From assembly GCF_018282115.1 (NCBI RefSeq), contig NZ_CP054308.1, positions 1 to 45,216 of the forward strand: a stretch of DNA of 45,216 nt, read 5' to 3'. The stretch comes from Synechocystis sp. PCC 7338. Lineage in GTDB: Bacteria > Cyanobacteriota > Cyanobacteriia > Cyanobacteriales > Microcystaceae. The translations under genes and the position numbers were made by a program. Positions 7,114 to 15,800 of the stretch are shown piece after piece; within the stretch, counting starts at the first letter, position 1; the number at the start of each line of letters is the position of its first letter. Under the pieces are notes generated by a model, which searched no databases, had not been told where the DNA came from, and saw only the letters and a program-made list of their open reading frames with translations.

Positions 7114-7345
7114 GCTTCGGTAATTTTTTAAGACTGTCTAGTGAAATGTCTATTGACTACTTGATAGTGTCTATTCTTGATTTTCCCAACTGTCTAGTGA
7201 GCAGAAGACAATAATGAGGTGTATTTTCAGAATCTTTTCCAGGCAAGCATTTTAAATGCCTAGTCATCACTGGACAGTGTAAAGTGTCGGAACATTGCTA
7301 GTGTCTAGTAGTCACTGGACAGTAATAGACATTTCACCTGTGGAA
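7114..7345. repeat. Gene-separating repeat module C
   Basis: Third copy of the module. It has GGTAATTTTTTAAGACTGTCT at the left (7124-7141), then ATGTCTATTGACTACTTGAT and CAACTGTCTAGTGAG. The core CCTAGTCATCACTGGACAG is followed by TGTAAAG (~7258-7284), with TGTCTAGTAGTCACTGGACA at ~7302-7321. It ends 8 bp before the next gene, so it contains that gene's promoter. Confidence 0.75.
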
Positions 7346-7352
7346 GAATCCA

Positions 7353-7877
7353 ATGCTGCCGATCGCCGATTTGTTAATCCGTTATAACTTAAAGACCCGC
7401 CAGAGCCTCTACAACCGCATCAATGCTTTGGGGCTTGAACCGACCCGTAAGGGGAATAAGGTTATGTTTGATGACGAAGCGGTTAAGCTCCTTGACCAGT
7501 TAGATGAACATCTAGCCGAAGGCGGAACCCTAAACAATTTTGTGCCTTCCTCCGAAGTGACCACGGTGGAAAGCAGTATTGAACCCGTCACCGTCGAGTC
7601 TGACCTGTTGCCTTTCGACCCAGGAATGGTGGCTCTGATTCAGTTAATGGAATCCCGGCGATCGCCGTTGGATAATCTCAGAGATCTAGAAGATGCAGTC
7701 AGTTATGGTTGGTTACTCACCACCACGCAGATTGAAAAATTACTAGGGGTTAAGCCCAGAGGTGAACAGTTTGATCGCCAAGGGTTTCTTTTCACTCGCC
7801 AGGGGAAAGCCGGACGGGAAGCTCAATGGTCGATTACAAAAATTATTAGGGGTTTACGGTCTGTGGAGAGGGAATAG
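7353..7877 (+). CDS. Probable DNA-binding protein (N-terminal HTH)
   Basis: A 174-residue protein. The first ~50 residues (LLIRYNLKTRQSLYNRINALGLEPTRKGNKVMFDD) read like a MerR/excisionase-type helix-turn-helix in which a helix picks the target and a short strand pair follows. A Glu/Val-rich linker (~55-85) leads to a C-terminal part with a second possible helix-turn-helix (LLTTTQIEKLLGVKPRG). The EKLLGVK segment and a KIIRGL segment near the end are encoded by inverted copies of the dispersed CCCCTAGTAA motif (7735-7755 and, with one mismatch, 7838-7856). Given the repeat modules around it, it may be the protein that binds them; that is inference. Confidence 0.65.
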   Translation: MLPIADLLIRYNLKTRQSLYNRINALGLEPTRKGNKVMFDDEAVKLLDQLDEHLAEGGTLNNFVPSSEVTTVESSIEPVTVESDLLPFDPGMVALIQLMESRRSPLDNLRDLEDAVSYGWLLTTTQIEKLLGVKPRGEQFDRQGFLFTRQGKAGREAQWSITKIIRGLRSVERE

Positions 7878-7978
7878 CCCCACTGTCTATTGCTTAATGT
7901 ACAGTGTCAGGTTTCTAATAGACATTTAGCTCAAAGTCTTGCGAGTTAGACGTTTGATAAAATTACTAGGGGTTTGGA
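7878..7978. repeat. Partial repeat module D
   Basis: A shortened module. ACTGTCTATTGCTTAATG, TACAGTGT and TAATAGACATTTAG resemble words in modules A-C, and it closes with AAAATTACTAGGGGTTTGG directly before the ATG at 7979. The AGGGG of the dispersed motif sits at Shine-Dalgarno distance and may serve as the ribosome-binding site of the HNH gene. Confidence 0.55.
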
Positions 7979-8272
7979 ATGAAGGATGACCGTTATTCCG
8001 CCGACTGGAAAAATATAGCCACCACCAAAAAGCAGTCCGTTAATTGGGTCTGTGAACGGTGCGGGGTGCAATGCTTAAAGCCTGGGGAGGGGAAGGGATT
8101 GTTAAAGGAGGAACGGTATCGGCTCAGGATGGCAGTTCACCACTGCGACTATGATCCTGGAAATAATACGCCGGAGAATTTAAAGGCCCTTTGCTTGCCT
8201 TGTCATCTCCACTATCACCGCAGGCAACAGGGGAACGTGACACCAGGGCAGTTATCGTTAAGTTTTTTCTGA
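7979..8272 (+). CDS. HNH endonuclease domain protein
   Basis: A 97-residue protein consisting almost only of an HNH (McrA-like) nuclease fold: zinc-binding CERC (residues ~26-29), HHCDYDPGNNTPENLKALC with the catalytic His pair and the central Asn (~54-73), and CLPCHLHYH (~73-82) supplying the second CxxC and final His. Such small HNH proteins cut DNA using one divalent metal; they occur as homing-type, restriction or phage-derived nucleases. Start is ATG 7979, with AGGGG of the preceding motif as the likely ribosome-binding site. No methyltransferase partner is adjacent in the same operon, though a cytosine methyltransferase lies 3 kb upstream. Confidence 0.88.
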   Translation: MKDDRYSADWKNIATTKKQSVNWVCERCGVQCLKPGEGKGLLKEERYRLRMAVHHCDYDPGNNTPENLKALCLPCHLHYHRRQQGNVTPGQLSLSFF

Positions 8273-8557
8273 AAGCCTTTTGAATAATTATTTCCGCCAA
8301 GGCCACCGAGTTCCCATTTCAGTTTTGGCTGACCAGAGCAAGTAAAGAAGTAATAGAGCAACCCCGGAGAGGAATGGTAGTAAATCTTCTTTCATAACCC
8401 CTAGTAATAAATTGAACTCAGTTTAACTGACTACCCTCTCTGCCGAAGATTTAATCAACAATGTTTTTGGTGATTATCACGATTTATTAAGACTTTGCGG
8501 CCTTTGAACTAAACTGGCGTTATCATTCCGTCAGACAGTAGAAATCTATCGTCAGTT
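8273..8557. other. Intergenic region before the defence island
   Basis: About 285 bp with no gene. It contains one AACCCCTAGTAATAAATT copy at 8396-8413. I see no clear terminator or promoter. Confidence 0.4.
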
Positions 8558-8761
8558 ATGGAAAGTAGGCGATTATCTATCCGGGTTCCAGACCCACTGC
8601 TAAGCCAGTTGCAATCTTATCTTGACCAACAGGGCTTGACTGTGACTGAGGGGATTTTAGCCGCGATCGCCTCTTATGTGGGGGATAACGATAGGTTGCC
8701 GCTGGTGGAGAGGGTTAGTCGGATTGAGAAAAGGTTGGCGATATTGGAAGAGAAGGGTTAA
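8558..8761 (+). CDS. Small ribbon-helix-helix-like protein
   Basis: A 67-residue protein. The start RRLSIRVPDPLLSQLQSYL is a strand followed by a helix, and TVTEGILAAIASYVG the second helix, as in CopG/Arc ribbon-helix-helix DNA-binding proteins. The C-terminal RVSRIEKRLAILEEK is a short coiled coil that would aid dimerisation. It ends 6 bp before the PLD-SNF2 helicase start and is probably its operon leader and autoregulator. Confidence 0.7.
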   Translation: MESRRLSIRVPDPLLSQLQSYLDQQGLTVTEGILAAIASYVGDNDRLPLVERVSRIEKRLAILEEKG

Positions 8762-8767
8762 ACCTCC

Positions 8768-11700
8768 ATGTCTTCAATCTATGACAATTGCGATTTTCCT
8801 CTACTGCCAGAGCTTAAGCATTGTCTAAAGGAAGGTTATCGTTCGGATTTTTGTGTTGGCTACTTTAACCTGCGTGGTTGGCGAGAGTTAGAGGATGAAA
8901 TTGAGCAATTTACTGCCGGGAAAGGTCAAAATTGTCGTTTACTGGTGGGGATGCAGAGGCCGCCTAACGATGAACTTAAGCGTAGTTTGTCTATTACGAA
9001 GCGTGCAAATCAGCGAATGTCGAACGAACAGGCAAATGAGTTGAAAAAGATTATGGCTCATGAGTTTCGGGAGCAGTTAACCTATGGCGTTCCTACTGCA
9101 AGGGATGAAGCAAGCCTCAAACGATTAAAAGCACAATTACAAGCTGAAAAACTAGAAGTTAAACTATTTTTACGTCATCTACTCCATGCCAAGCTTTATC
9201 TAATTTATCGAGAGGATAAGATTACACCTCGCATTGGTTATGTGGGTAGTAGTAATCTGACTTTCTCTGGTTTAAGTGGTCAGGGTGAACTGAATGTTGA
9301 AGTCACAGACCGAGACGATACAAAGAAGTTAGAAGAGTGGTTTATTGAACGATGGGAGGATAATTTTTCTCTCAATATTTCCCAAGACTTGATCAAGGTG
9401 ATTGATGAAAGTTGGGCTGGAAAGCAACTACCTCCTTTTTATATTTATCTGAAGATGGCTTATCATCTGTCGCAGGAAGCACGGGATGGTTTGAGTCGAT
9501 ATCAAGCTCCGAAAAATTTTGGTTTGTTGGAATTTCAAGAGCAGGCTGTACGAGTGGCAATGCAGCATATCGATAAGCGCAATGGAGTAGTGATCGGTGA
9601 TGTGGTCGGTCTAGGGAAAACGTTAGTGGGAACGGCGATCGCCCATGTGTGCGAGGAAGAATATGGGACGAGTACCTTAATTATTTGTCCGAAGAATCTT
9701 GAATCAATGTGGCAAGACTATGTTGATCGCTATGGCCTGCGAGGTAAGATTGTCCCAATTAGCCAAGTGGAACAAAGATTGCCCGAAGTGCCTGCCCGGT
9801 TTCGTTTGGTACTGATTGATGAGAGTCATAACCTACGTAACCGTGAAGGAAAACGATATCAGATTATTAAAGAATACATAGAGCAGAGTGGCAGTCGTTG
9901 TATTCTGCTGACGGCAACCCCCTATAACAAAGGCTATTTGGATTTATCTTCCCAGTTGCGTTTATTTTTGAAGGCTGAATCAGATATTGGTATTAAACCA
10001 GAAGCCCACATTCGTAATTTGGGTGGTGAAATGCAATTTTTACGGAAACATAATGCGACTCCAGTACGCTCATTGATGGCATTTGAGCATAGCGATGAGC
10101 CGGAAGATTGGCAACAGCTAATGAGTCGCTATATGGTTCGCCGGACAAGGGGTTTTATTAAAAAGACCTATGCTAAAGAAGACGAGCGGGGTTATTACTT
10201 AGAGTTTCCCAATGGCGATCGCTTTTATTTTCCGAAACGTCGCCCAAGGACTGTTAAGTTTAGTACAAGTAATGAAAAAGACCCCTATGCGAGGTTATAC
10301 GGCGATCGCGTGGTGGATATTATCAATGGTCTAAATTTACCTCGTTATGGCCTAGGGAATTATCTAATTCATTCCCATGGTAATCAAAAGAAAAAACGTA
10401 AGAAATCCCCCGGTCAGATAACCTTGGCAACGGGCTTTGAGCATTTGGATGTCACCGAGGCAGAGCGAAAAATTCTGGCAAATCTTTCCCATGCTGGTCA
10501 GCGGTTAATGGGCTTCTGTCGCACTAATTTATTTAAACGTCTGGAAAGTAGCGGTGCGGCTTTTATCCAGTCTATTGAGCGTCACATTTTGCGGAATTAT
10601 GTCTATCTTCATGCGATCGCCAATAATTTACCGATTCCCATTGGCACCCAGGATTCGGCTTTGTTGGATGGGACAACGGACGAAGATCAAGATTCTTTGT
10701 TAGGTCAGGATTGGGAAACGGCGACGGATACAGAGGACAGCTTTGATGAGGATCGGCTAACCCCCGGTGCAGAATTCAAGCAACGGGCAGTGGCAATTTA
10801 TGAGCTTTACCAAAATCAGTACCAGCGGCGATTTAAGTGGATTCGTCCTGATTTATTTACGCCGGAACTGGCTGATAATCTAGAACAGGATGCGAAATCT
10901 TTAATCAATATCCTGAAAATTTCAGGCCGTTGGAATGCAGACGAGGATGGCAAACTGCAATCTTTAATTCGTTTACTAACGGAAGAACATCCAGACGAAA
11001 AGATTTTGATTTTTACGCAGTTTGCGGATACAGCGAGATATTTGGCGCAGGCTTTAGAAACCGCAGGGATTACAAATATTGGTTTGGCAACGGGAAATTC
11101 TCAGATAGACCCAACGATCCTTGCCCAGCGTTTTAGTCCGAGGAGTAATGGTAAGGCGATCTCGCAGAGATCCTTTGCCGCTGAGGATCAGTTAAGGATT
11201 TTGGTGGCGACGGATGTGCTTAGTGAGGGTCAAAACCTACAAGATGCAAGGATTATTCTGAATTACGATTTGCCTTGGGCAATCATTCGTTTGATTCAGC
11301 GGGCGGGTCGTGTGGATCGTATTGGGCAGGAAGCAGATGAGATTTTCTGTTATTCGTTTCTGCCAGCGGAGGGGGTAGAGCAATTAATTAATCTACGGGG
11401 TCGGCTCCGCGATCGCCTGAAGGAAAATCAGGAAGTGGTAGGTACCGATGAAGCATTTTTTGAGGACGATGAAGAGCGGGAAGTTTTGCTAAATCTTTAC
11501 AATGAAAAAGCGAATATTCTTGATGAGGAAGACGAGGGGGAAGTGGATTTAACGTCGGAAGCTCTGCAAATTTGGCAGACGGCTATTGATGCAAATCCTA
11601 AGTTAAAACGTATTATTGAAGATCTGCCGGATGTGGTGTTTTCCACTCGCTACCATGGGCCGACTGTTTTGGAACCAGAGGGGGTTTTGCTTTATCTCAG

Positions 11701-12220
11701 GACTGCTGAAGGTACGGATGCGCTGGCATGGGTGGATAAGCAGGGCCATAGTGTGACTCAATCTCAGATGCGAATTTTGCGAATGGCGGGTTGTGATTTA
11801 AATACCCCCGCTCTAAACCGTCATCCTGAACATCATAATTTGGTCCAAAAGGCAGCGCAAATCATAACTGATCAGACGAAAAAAGTTGCTGGCACAATGG
11901 GTAGTCGGCGGGGGGCAAGGGCCAGAACCTACGATCAGCTAATATCCTATTGTCAGTATGTGCAAGAAAAGACACCGATTTTAGCCCAGGGCCAGGACTG
12001 GGAAAGTTTAGTCAAAGCTATTGAAATGATACACAATTATCCTCTTAAACAAAATGCGATCGCCTCCCTGAACCGTGAACTAAAGGCAGGTATTTCCGAT
12101 GAAGATTTAGCGCAAAAAGTAACCTATCTGATGGAGCATGATGCGCTGTGTGTAGTGACTGCCGATGGAGAATTTGAGGGGGCAAAGGTGATTTGCTCGC
12201 TGGGATTATTTCAACGTTAG
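8768..12220 (+). CDS. PLD-nuclease/SNF2-type helicase, restriction-like defence protein
   Basis: An 1150-residue protein. The N-terminal ~200 residues are a phospholipase-D-like nuclease domain with HAK (140-142) and GSSN (160-163). An SNF2/DEAH helicase follows: Walker A GLGKT (281-285), DESH box (351-354), motif III LLTATPYN (~385), and the second RecA lobe with LVATDVLSEGQNL and RAGRVDRIGQ (~844-853). Helicases of this layout pair with adenine methyltransferases in phage-defence loci, translocating on and cutting unmodified DNA. The N6-methyltransferase at 12893 is on the same strand 0.7 kb downstream, with a toxin-antitoxin pair between. A short HIP-derived repeat (11155-11173) is inserted in frame just before motif V and encodes AISQRS. 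I recall DISARM DrmD with DrmMI as a related pairing, but drmA/B/C are absent here. Confidence 0.88.
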   Translation: MSSIYDNCDFPLLPELKHCLKEGYRSDFCVGYFNLRGWRELEDEIEQFTAGKGQNCRLLVGMQRPPNDELKRSLSITKRANQRMSNEQANELKKIMAHEFREQLTYGVPTARDEASLKRLKAQLQAEKLEVKLFLRHLLHAKLYLIYREDKITPRIGYVGSSNLTFSGLSGQGELNVEVTDRDDTKKLEEWFIERWEDNFSLNISQDLIKVIDESWAGKQLPPFYIYLKMAYHLSQEARDGLSRYQAPKNFGLLEFQEQAVRVAMQHIDKRNGVVIGDVVGLGKTLVGTAIAHVCEEEYGTSTLIICPKNLESMWQDYVDRYGLRGKIVPISQVEQRLPEVPARFRLVLIDESHNLRNREGKRYQIIKEYIEQSGSRCILLTATPYNKGYLDLSSQLRLFLKAESDIGIKPEAHIRNLGGEMQFLRKHNATPVRSLMAFEHSDEPEDWQQLMSRYMVRRTRGFIKKTYAKEDERGYYLEFPNGDRFYFPKRRPRTVKFSTSNEKDPYARLYGDRVVDIINGLNLPRYGLGNYLIHSHGNQKKKRKKSPGQITLATGFEHLDVTEAERKILANLSHAGQRLMGFCRTNLFKRLESSGAAFIQSIERHILRNYVYLHAIANNLPIPIGTQDSALLDGTTDEDQDSLLGQDWETATDTEDSFDEDRLTPGAEFKQRAVAIYELYQNQYQRRFKWIRPDLFTPELADNLEQDAKSLINILKISGRWNADEDGKLQSLIRLLTEEHPDEKILIFTQFADTARYLAQALETAGITNIGLATGNSQIDPTILAQRFSPRSNGKAISQRSFAAEDQLRILVATDVLSEGQNLQDARIILNYDLPWAIIRLIQRAGRVDRIGQEADEIFCYSFLPAEGVEQLINLRGRLRDRLKENQEVVGTDEAFFEDDEEREVLLNLYNEKANILDEEDEGEVDLTSEALQIWQTAIDANPKLKRIIEDLPDVVFSTRYHGPTVLEPEGVLLYLRTAEGTDALAWVDKQGHSVTQSQMRILRMAGCDLNTPALNRHPEHHNLVQKAAQIITDQTKKVAGTMGSRRGARARTYDQLISYCQYVQEKTPILAQGQDWESLVKAIEMIHNYPLKQNAIASLNRELKAGISDEDLAQKVTYLMEHDALCVVTADGEFEGAKVICSLGLFQR
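11155..11173 (+). repeat. Short palindromic repeat (GATCTCGCAGAGATC type) inside helicase
   Basis: GGCGATCTCGCAGAGATCC, shared with 20959-20992 and (reverse) 41672-41705. It encodes AISQRS in frame here and again in the 20510 gene. It looks like a HIP1 start (GCGATC) extended by a small palindrome. Confidence 0.7.
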
Positions 12221-12250
12221 GATCAAACTATATTAATTGAGGAAAAATTA

Positions 12251-12475
12251 ATGACAACAACTCAAGCTCAAATTGTTGAAATGCTGGAACAGTTACCAGA
12301 TAGTGCTTTAGATGAAGTGAAATCATTTTTAGCGGCATTACAAAATCGTTATCCTGCAGAACACACTCCAAAGTTGAGTGAGGGCATGGCTTATATTGAG
12401 CAAGTTCGGGGAAAAATGCAGTGTGATATGACCACCGATGAAATTATGGCGTTGACAAGAGGTGAGGATGATTAA
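12251..12475 (+). CDS. Antitoxin of a PIN toxin pair
   Basis: A 74-residue protein with the pattern of DUF2281/VapB-type antitoxins: an N-terminal helical half (QIVEMLEQLPDSALDEVKSFLAAL) typical of 'LPxxxLxEVxxFI' antitoxins, then a flexible acidic tail ending MALTRGEDD. A TGAGGAA ribosome-binding site lies ~9 bp upstream of the ATG. It overlaps the toxin start by 8 bp, so the two are translationally coupled. It lies between the helicase and methyltransferase genes on the same strand and may be cotranscribed with them. Confidence 0.8.
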   Translation: MTTTQAQIVEMLEQLPDSALDEVKSFLAALQNRYPAEHTPKLSEGMAYIEQVRGKMQCDMTTDEIMALTRGEDD

Positions 12476-12881
12476 AGTTTTGGTAGATAGTAATGTCTTA
12501 ATTGATGTTTTTTCAGAAGATTCTACTTGGTTTGCTTGGTCACATCAAAAGATTGCTTATTTTATTGATCGGTCTGAGGCATATCGGCTTGTGATTAATC
12601 CTATTATTTATGCGGAAGTATCCGTTGGGATTGAGTCTACCGAAAAGCTTGATCAACTTTTATTGCCAAAATACTACGGCAGAGAATCTTTGCCCTATGA
12701 AGCGGCATTTCTGGCGGGGAAAGCTTTTCTGAAATATCGACGCATTGGGGGAACTAGGCGATCGCCACTGCCGGATTTTTATATTGGGGCCCACGCTCTA
12801 ACGGCGGGTTATCAGCTTCTGAGTCGAGATCGCCAGCGTTACCAAACTTATTTTTCTGATCTTGATCTCATCGCACCTTAA
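12468..12881 (+). CDS. PIN-domain toxin (VapC-like ribonuclease)
   Basis: A 137-residue PIN-domain protein from ATG 12468. Acidic active-site residues are in place: VDSNVLIDVF (Asp near residue 7), YAEVSVG (Glu ~48), LPDFYIGAHA (Asp ~101) and LLSRDRQRY (Asp ~122). PIN toxins cut specific RNAs with two metal ions and are neutralised by the adjacent antitoxin. The toxin begins inside the antitoxin gene and ends 11 bp before the methyltransferase. Its position inside a restriction-like operon suggests that it protects the operon from loss, or kills when methylation fails. Confidence 0.88.
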   Translation: MIKVLVDSNVLIDVFSEDSTWFAWSHQKIAYFIDRSEAYRLVINPIIYAEVSVGIESTEKLDQLLLPKYYGRESLPYEAAFLAGKAFLKYRRIGGTRRSPLPDFYIGAHALTAGYQLLSRDRQRYQTYFSDLDLIAP

Positions 12882-12892
12882 AGAATTTTTCT

Positions 12893-15800
12893 ATGAAATT
12901 GAACCGTACACGCACCCGAAAGTATCTCCAAAAATTTGATTTTGAATCTCTTTTTATCGAAGAATTAGGTTGGGATACAATTGACCGAATAGCATTGCCA
13001 TTAGAAATTGATGAGGATATTTTTGAGGCGATCGCCATTGCTCAGAAGCGTGGTTTCATGGTCTATTATTGTTCCACTCCCGAGATTCCAGAGCGAAAGG
13101 TTAGGTTGGCGCTTGATCGTCAATTATCGGATTATTCTAAATCTCACCTCTTGATTTTTGGGGATGAGGCGCAAACATCCCAAGTTTGGATGTGGGTCAA
13201 ACAGGAAGGGAAAAAGCGTAAACCTATTTTCCACAGTTACAACACAAGTAAGTCGGCGGAACCATTAATTCAGAAATTAGAGCCATTATTTTTCAGTATT
13301 GATGAGGAAGATGATGCAACCCTGGTCAAGGCGGTGGAAAAGGTTAGTCAGGGTTTTAACATTGAGCAGGTTACGAAGCAATTTTTTCAGGATTTTGAGG
13401 GGTTACACAAGGATTTTTGTTTGGAGATTGATGGGATAGAAAATGAAGGCGATCGCCGTTGGTATGGCTCGGTGGTGTTGAACCGTTTGATGTTTGTTTA
13501 TTTCCTTCAGCGGCGATATTTTCTGGATAATAAGGATAGTCTTTACTTACAGCATAAGTTAGAGTATTGCCAGGCAAATGCAGAATCTTTTTATGAATTC
13601 CTCAAGGATCTCTTCTTTGAGGGTTTTGCGAAGCCAGAATATGAGCGAGGTAGTGATTTACAGAAGCGACTGGGTAAAATTTGTTATCTGAATGGAGGTT
13701 TGTTTCTGCGGCATTCCCTTGAGCAAAAGTATTCAGAAATTTCGATTAAAGACAAGGCTTTTGGAGATGCCTTTGAGTTATTTTCTCGCTATTCGTGGCA
13801 CTTAAATGATCGCCCTGATGCGGAAAAGGATTCTAATGAAATTAACCCTGATGTGTTGGGATATATTTTTGAAAAATATATTAACCAAAAGGAATTTGGA
13901 GCTTATTATACCCGCCCTGAAATTACGGAATATCTCTGTGATCGCACCATTAATAAGCTCGTGCTAGATAAGGTTAATAGTTTAGCAAATAAAGATTTTA
14001 AGAATTTGCCCCAGTTATTTGCGGGGTTAAATACGGATCTTTGTTTGTTGCTATTAAATGAGATTTTACCGAAGTTAACTTTACTTGATCCGGCCTGTGG
14101 TTCGGGGGCATTTTTGGTGGCGGCGATGAAAACATTGATCCCGATTTATCAAACCATCACGGGTAAGATTGCGTTTTCCAATGATGAAGGCTTAAAGGCT
14201 TGGTTGGCGGAGATACAGCAAGATCATGCGTCCCTAGACTATTACATCAAGAAGCGCATTATTACAGATAATCTCTATGGCGTGGACATCATGGAGGAGG
14301 CGACGGAAATTGCTAAGTTGCGTCTTTTTCTTGCGCTAGTGGCGGCGGTGGATAAGGTGGAGGATCTGGAGCCATTGCCGAACGTGGATTTTAATATCAT
14401 GGCCGGTAATTCGCTCATCGGTTTAATTCGGGTAGATGAGCATCAATTTAATAGCAAAAAAACAAATAAATATAATGATCAGCTTGCAACTCAAGGAGAG
14501 TTAGGTTTATTTTCCTCTGACTATCAAAATATTTTGACTGAAAAAAATAAAAGTATTGCACTTTATAAGCAACACGCTTTCATTTCTGATAAGGAGCGCA
14601 ATACAGAGGAAAGTGAACAAGTTCCAAGTATTTTATTACTACGGAGTAGCATCGATGAACTGAATCAAAAATCTCAGAAGAAGTTAAATGAAATTTTATT
14701 AAATGAATTCAATTCTCTGAAAATCAAATATGAAGAAGCTCAGCTTAATGGGAAAGCAAAAAAGAGGGTTTTGAATATCGATGATATTAATGCTCTGGAG
14801 CCGTTCCATTGGGGTTATCATTTTGATAAGGTTTTTGAGCGGGGTGGGTTTGATGCGATTATTGCCAATCCACCCTGGGAAATTTTTAAGCCACAAGCTA
14901 AGGAGTTTTTCGCCCATCATAGTGATTTGGTGACGAAAAATAAAATGGATATTAAAAGTTTTGAAAAGGAACAGAAAAAGCTGTTAGAAAAACCAGAAGT
15001 TGCTGAGGCTTGGCTTGAGTATCAAAGCAAGTTTCCCTACGTAAGTGCTTATTATCGTTCAGCGGAAGATTATCGAAATCAAATTTCGGTGGTGAATGGT
15101 AAAAAAGCGGGGACAGATATTAATCTCTATAAGTTATTCCTAGAGCGTTGTTATCATTTACTACAAAATAGTGGTCGGTGTGGAATTATTATTCCATCAG
15201 GAATTTATACAGATTTAGGAACAAAACAACTCAGAGAAATGTTATTTTCTCAAACAAAAATAGATACACTTTTTGGTCTGTCAAATGAAAAATTTATTTT
15301 TGAAAGTGTACATCATGCTTTTAAATTTGCATTAATCAGTTTTGAAAAAGGAAAACCGACTGAAAAGTTTAATGCAGTTTTTAGAATTAATCCTAGAGAA
15401 GCAATTAAATCTAATGAGTTAGAAGATTTTCTTTATGATCAAGAGCAGCAGGTTACTTTGTCTGCTGAGTTAGTGCGTAAATTATCGCCTGATTCTCTGT
15501 CTGTAATGGAATTTAAGCAACCGATTGATATTACAATTGCTGAAAAAATGACTCGCTTTCCTTTGCTTGGTGAAAAAATTACTGATAAATGGAATTTAAA
15601 ACTTTGCAATGAATTTCACATGACAAATGATAGTCATCTTTTTAAAACTGAGCCACTCAAAGGCCGATTACCGCTCTATGAAGGGAAGATGATTCATCAA
15701 TTTACCTATCAATGGGGAGAGCCTAAATATTGGTTAGATGAAAATGAAGCTAAAGATAATTTATTGTCGGGAAGAATAAAAAGTATTCAGAAACTTATTA

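Noticed and set aside
5101-7978. Repeat modules as a CRISPR array
   Set aside because: Repeats are ~230 bp, imperfect, and separated by whole genes of unequal length; no short spacers and no cas genes are seen.
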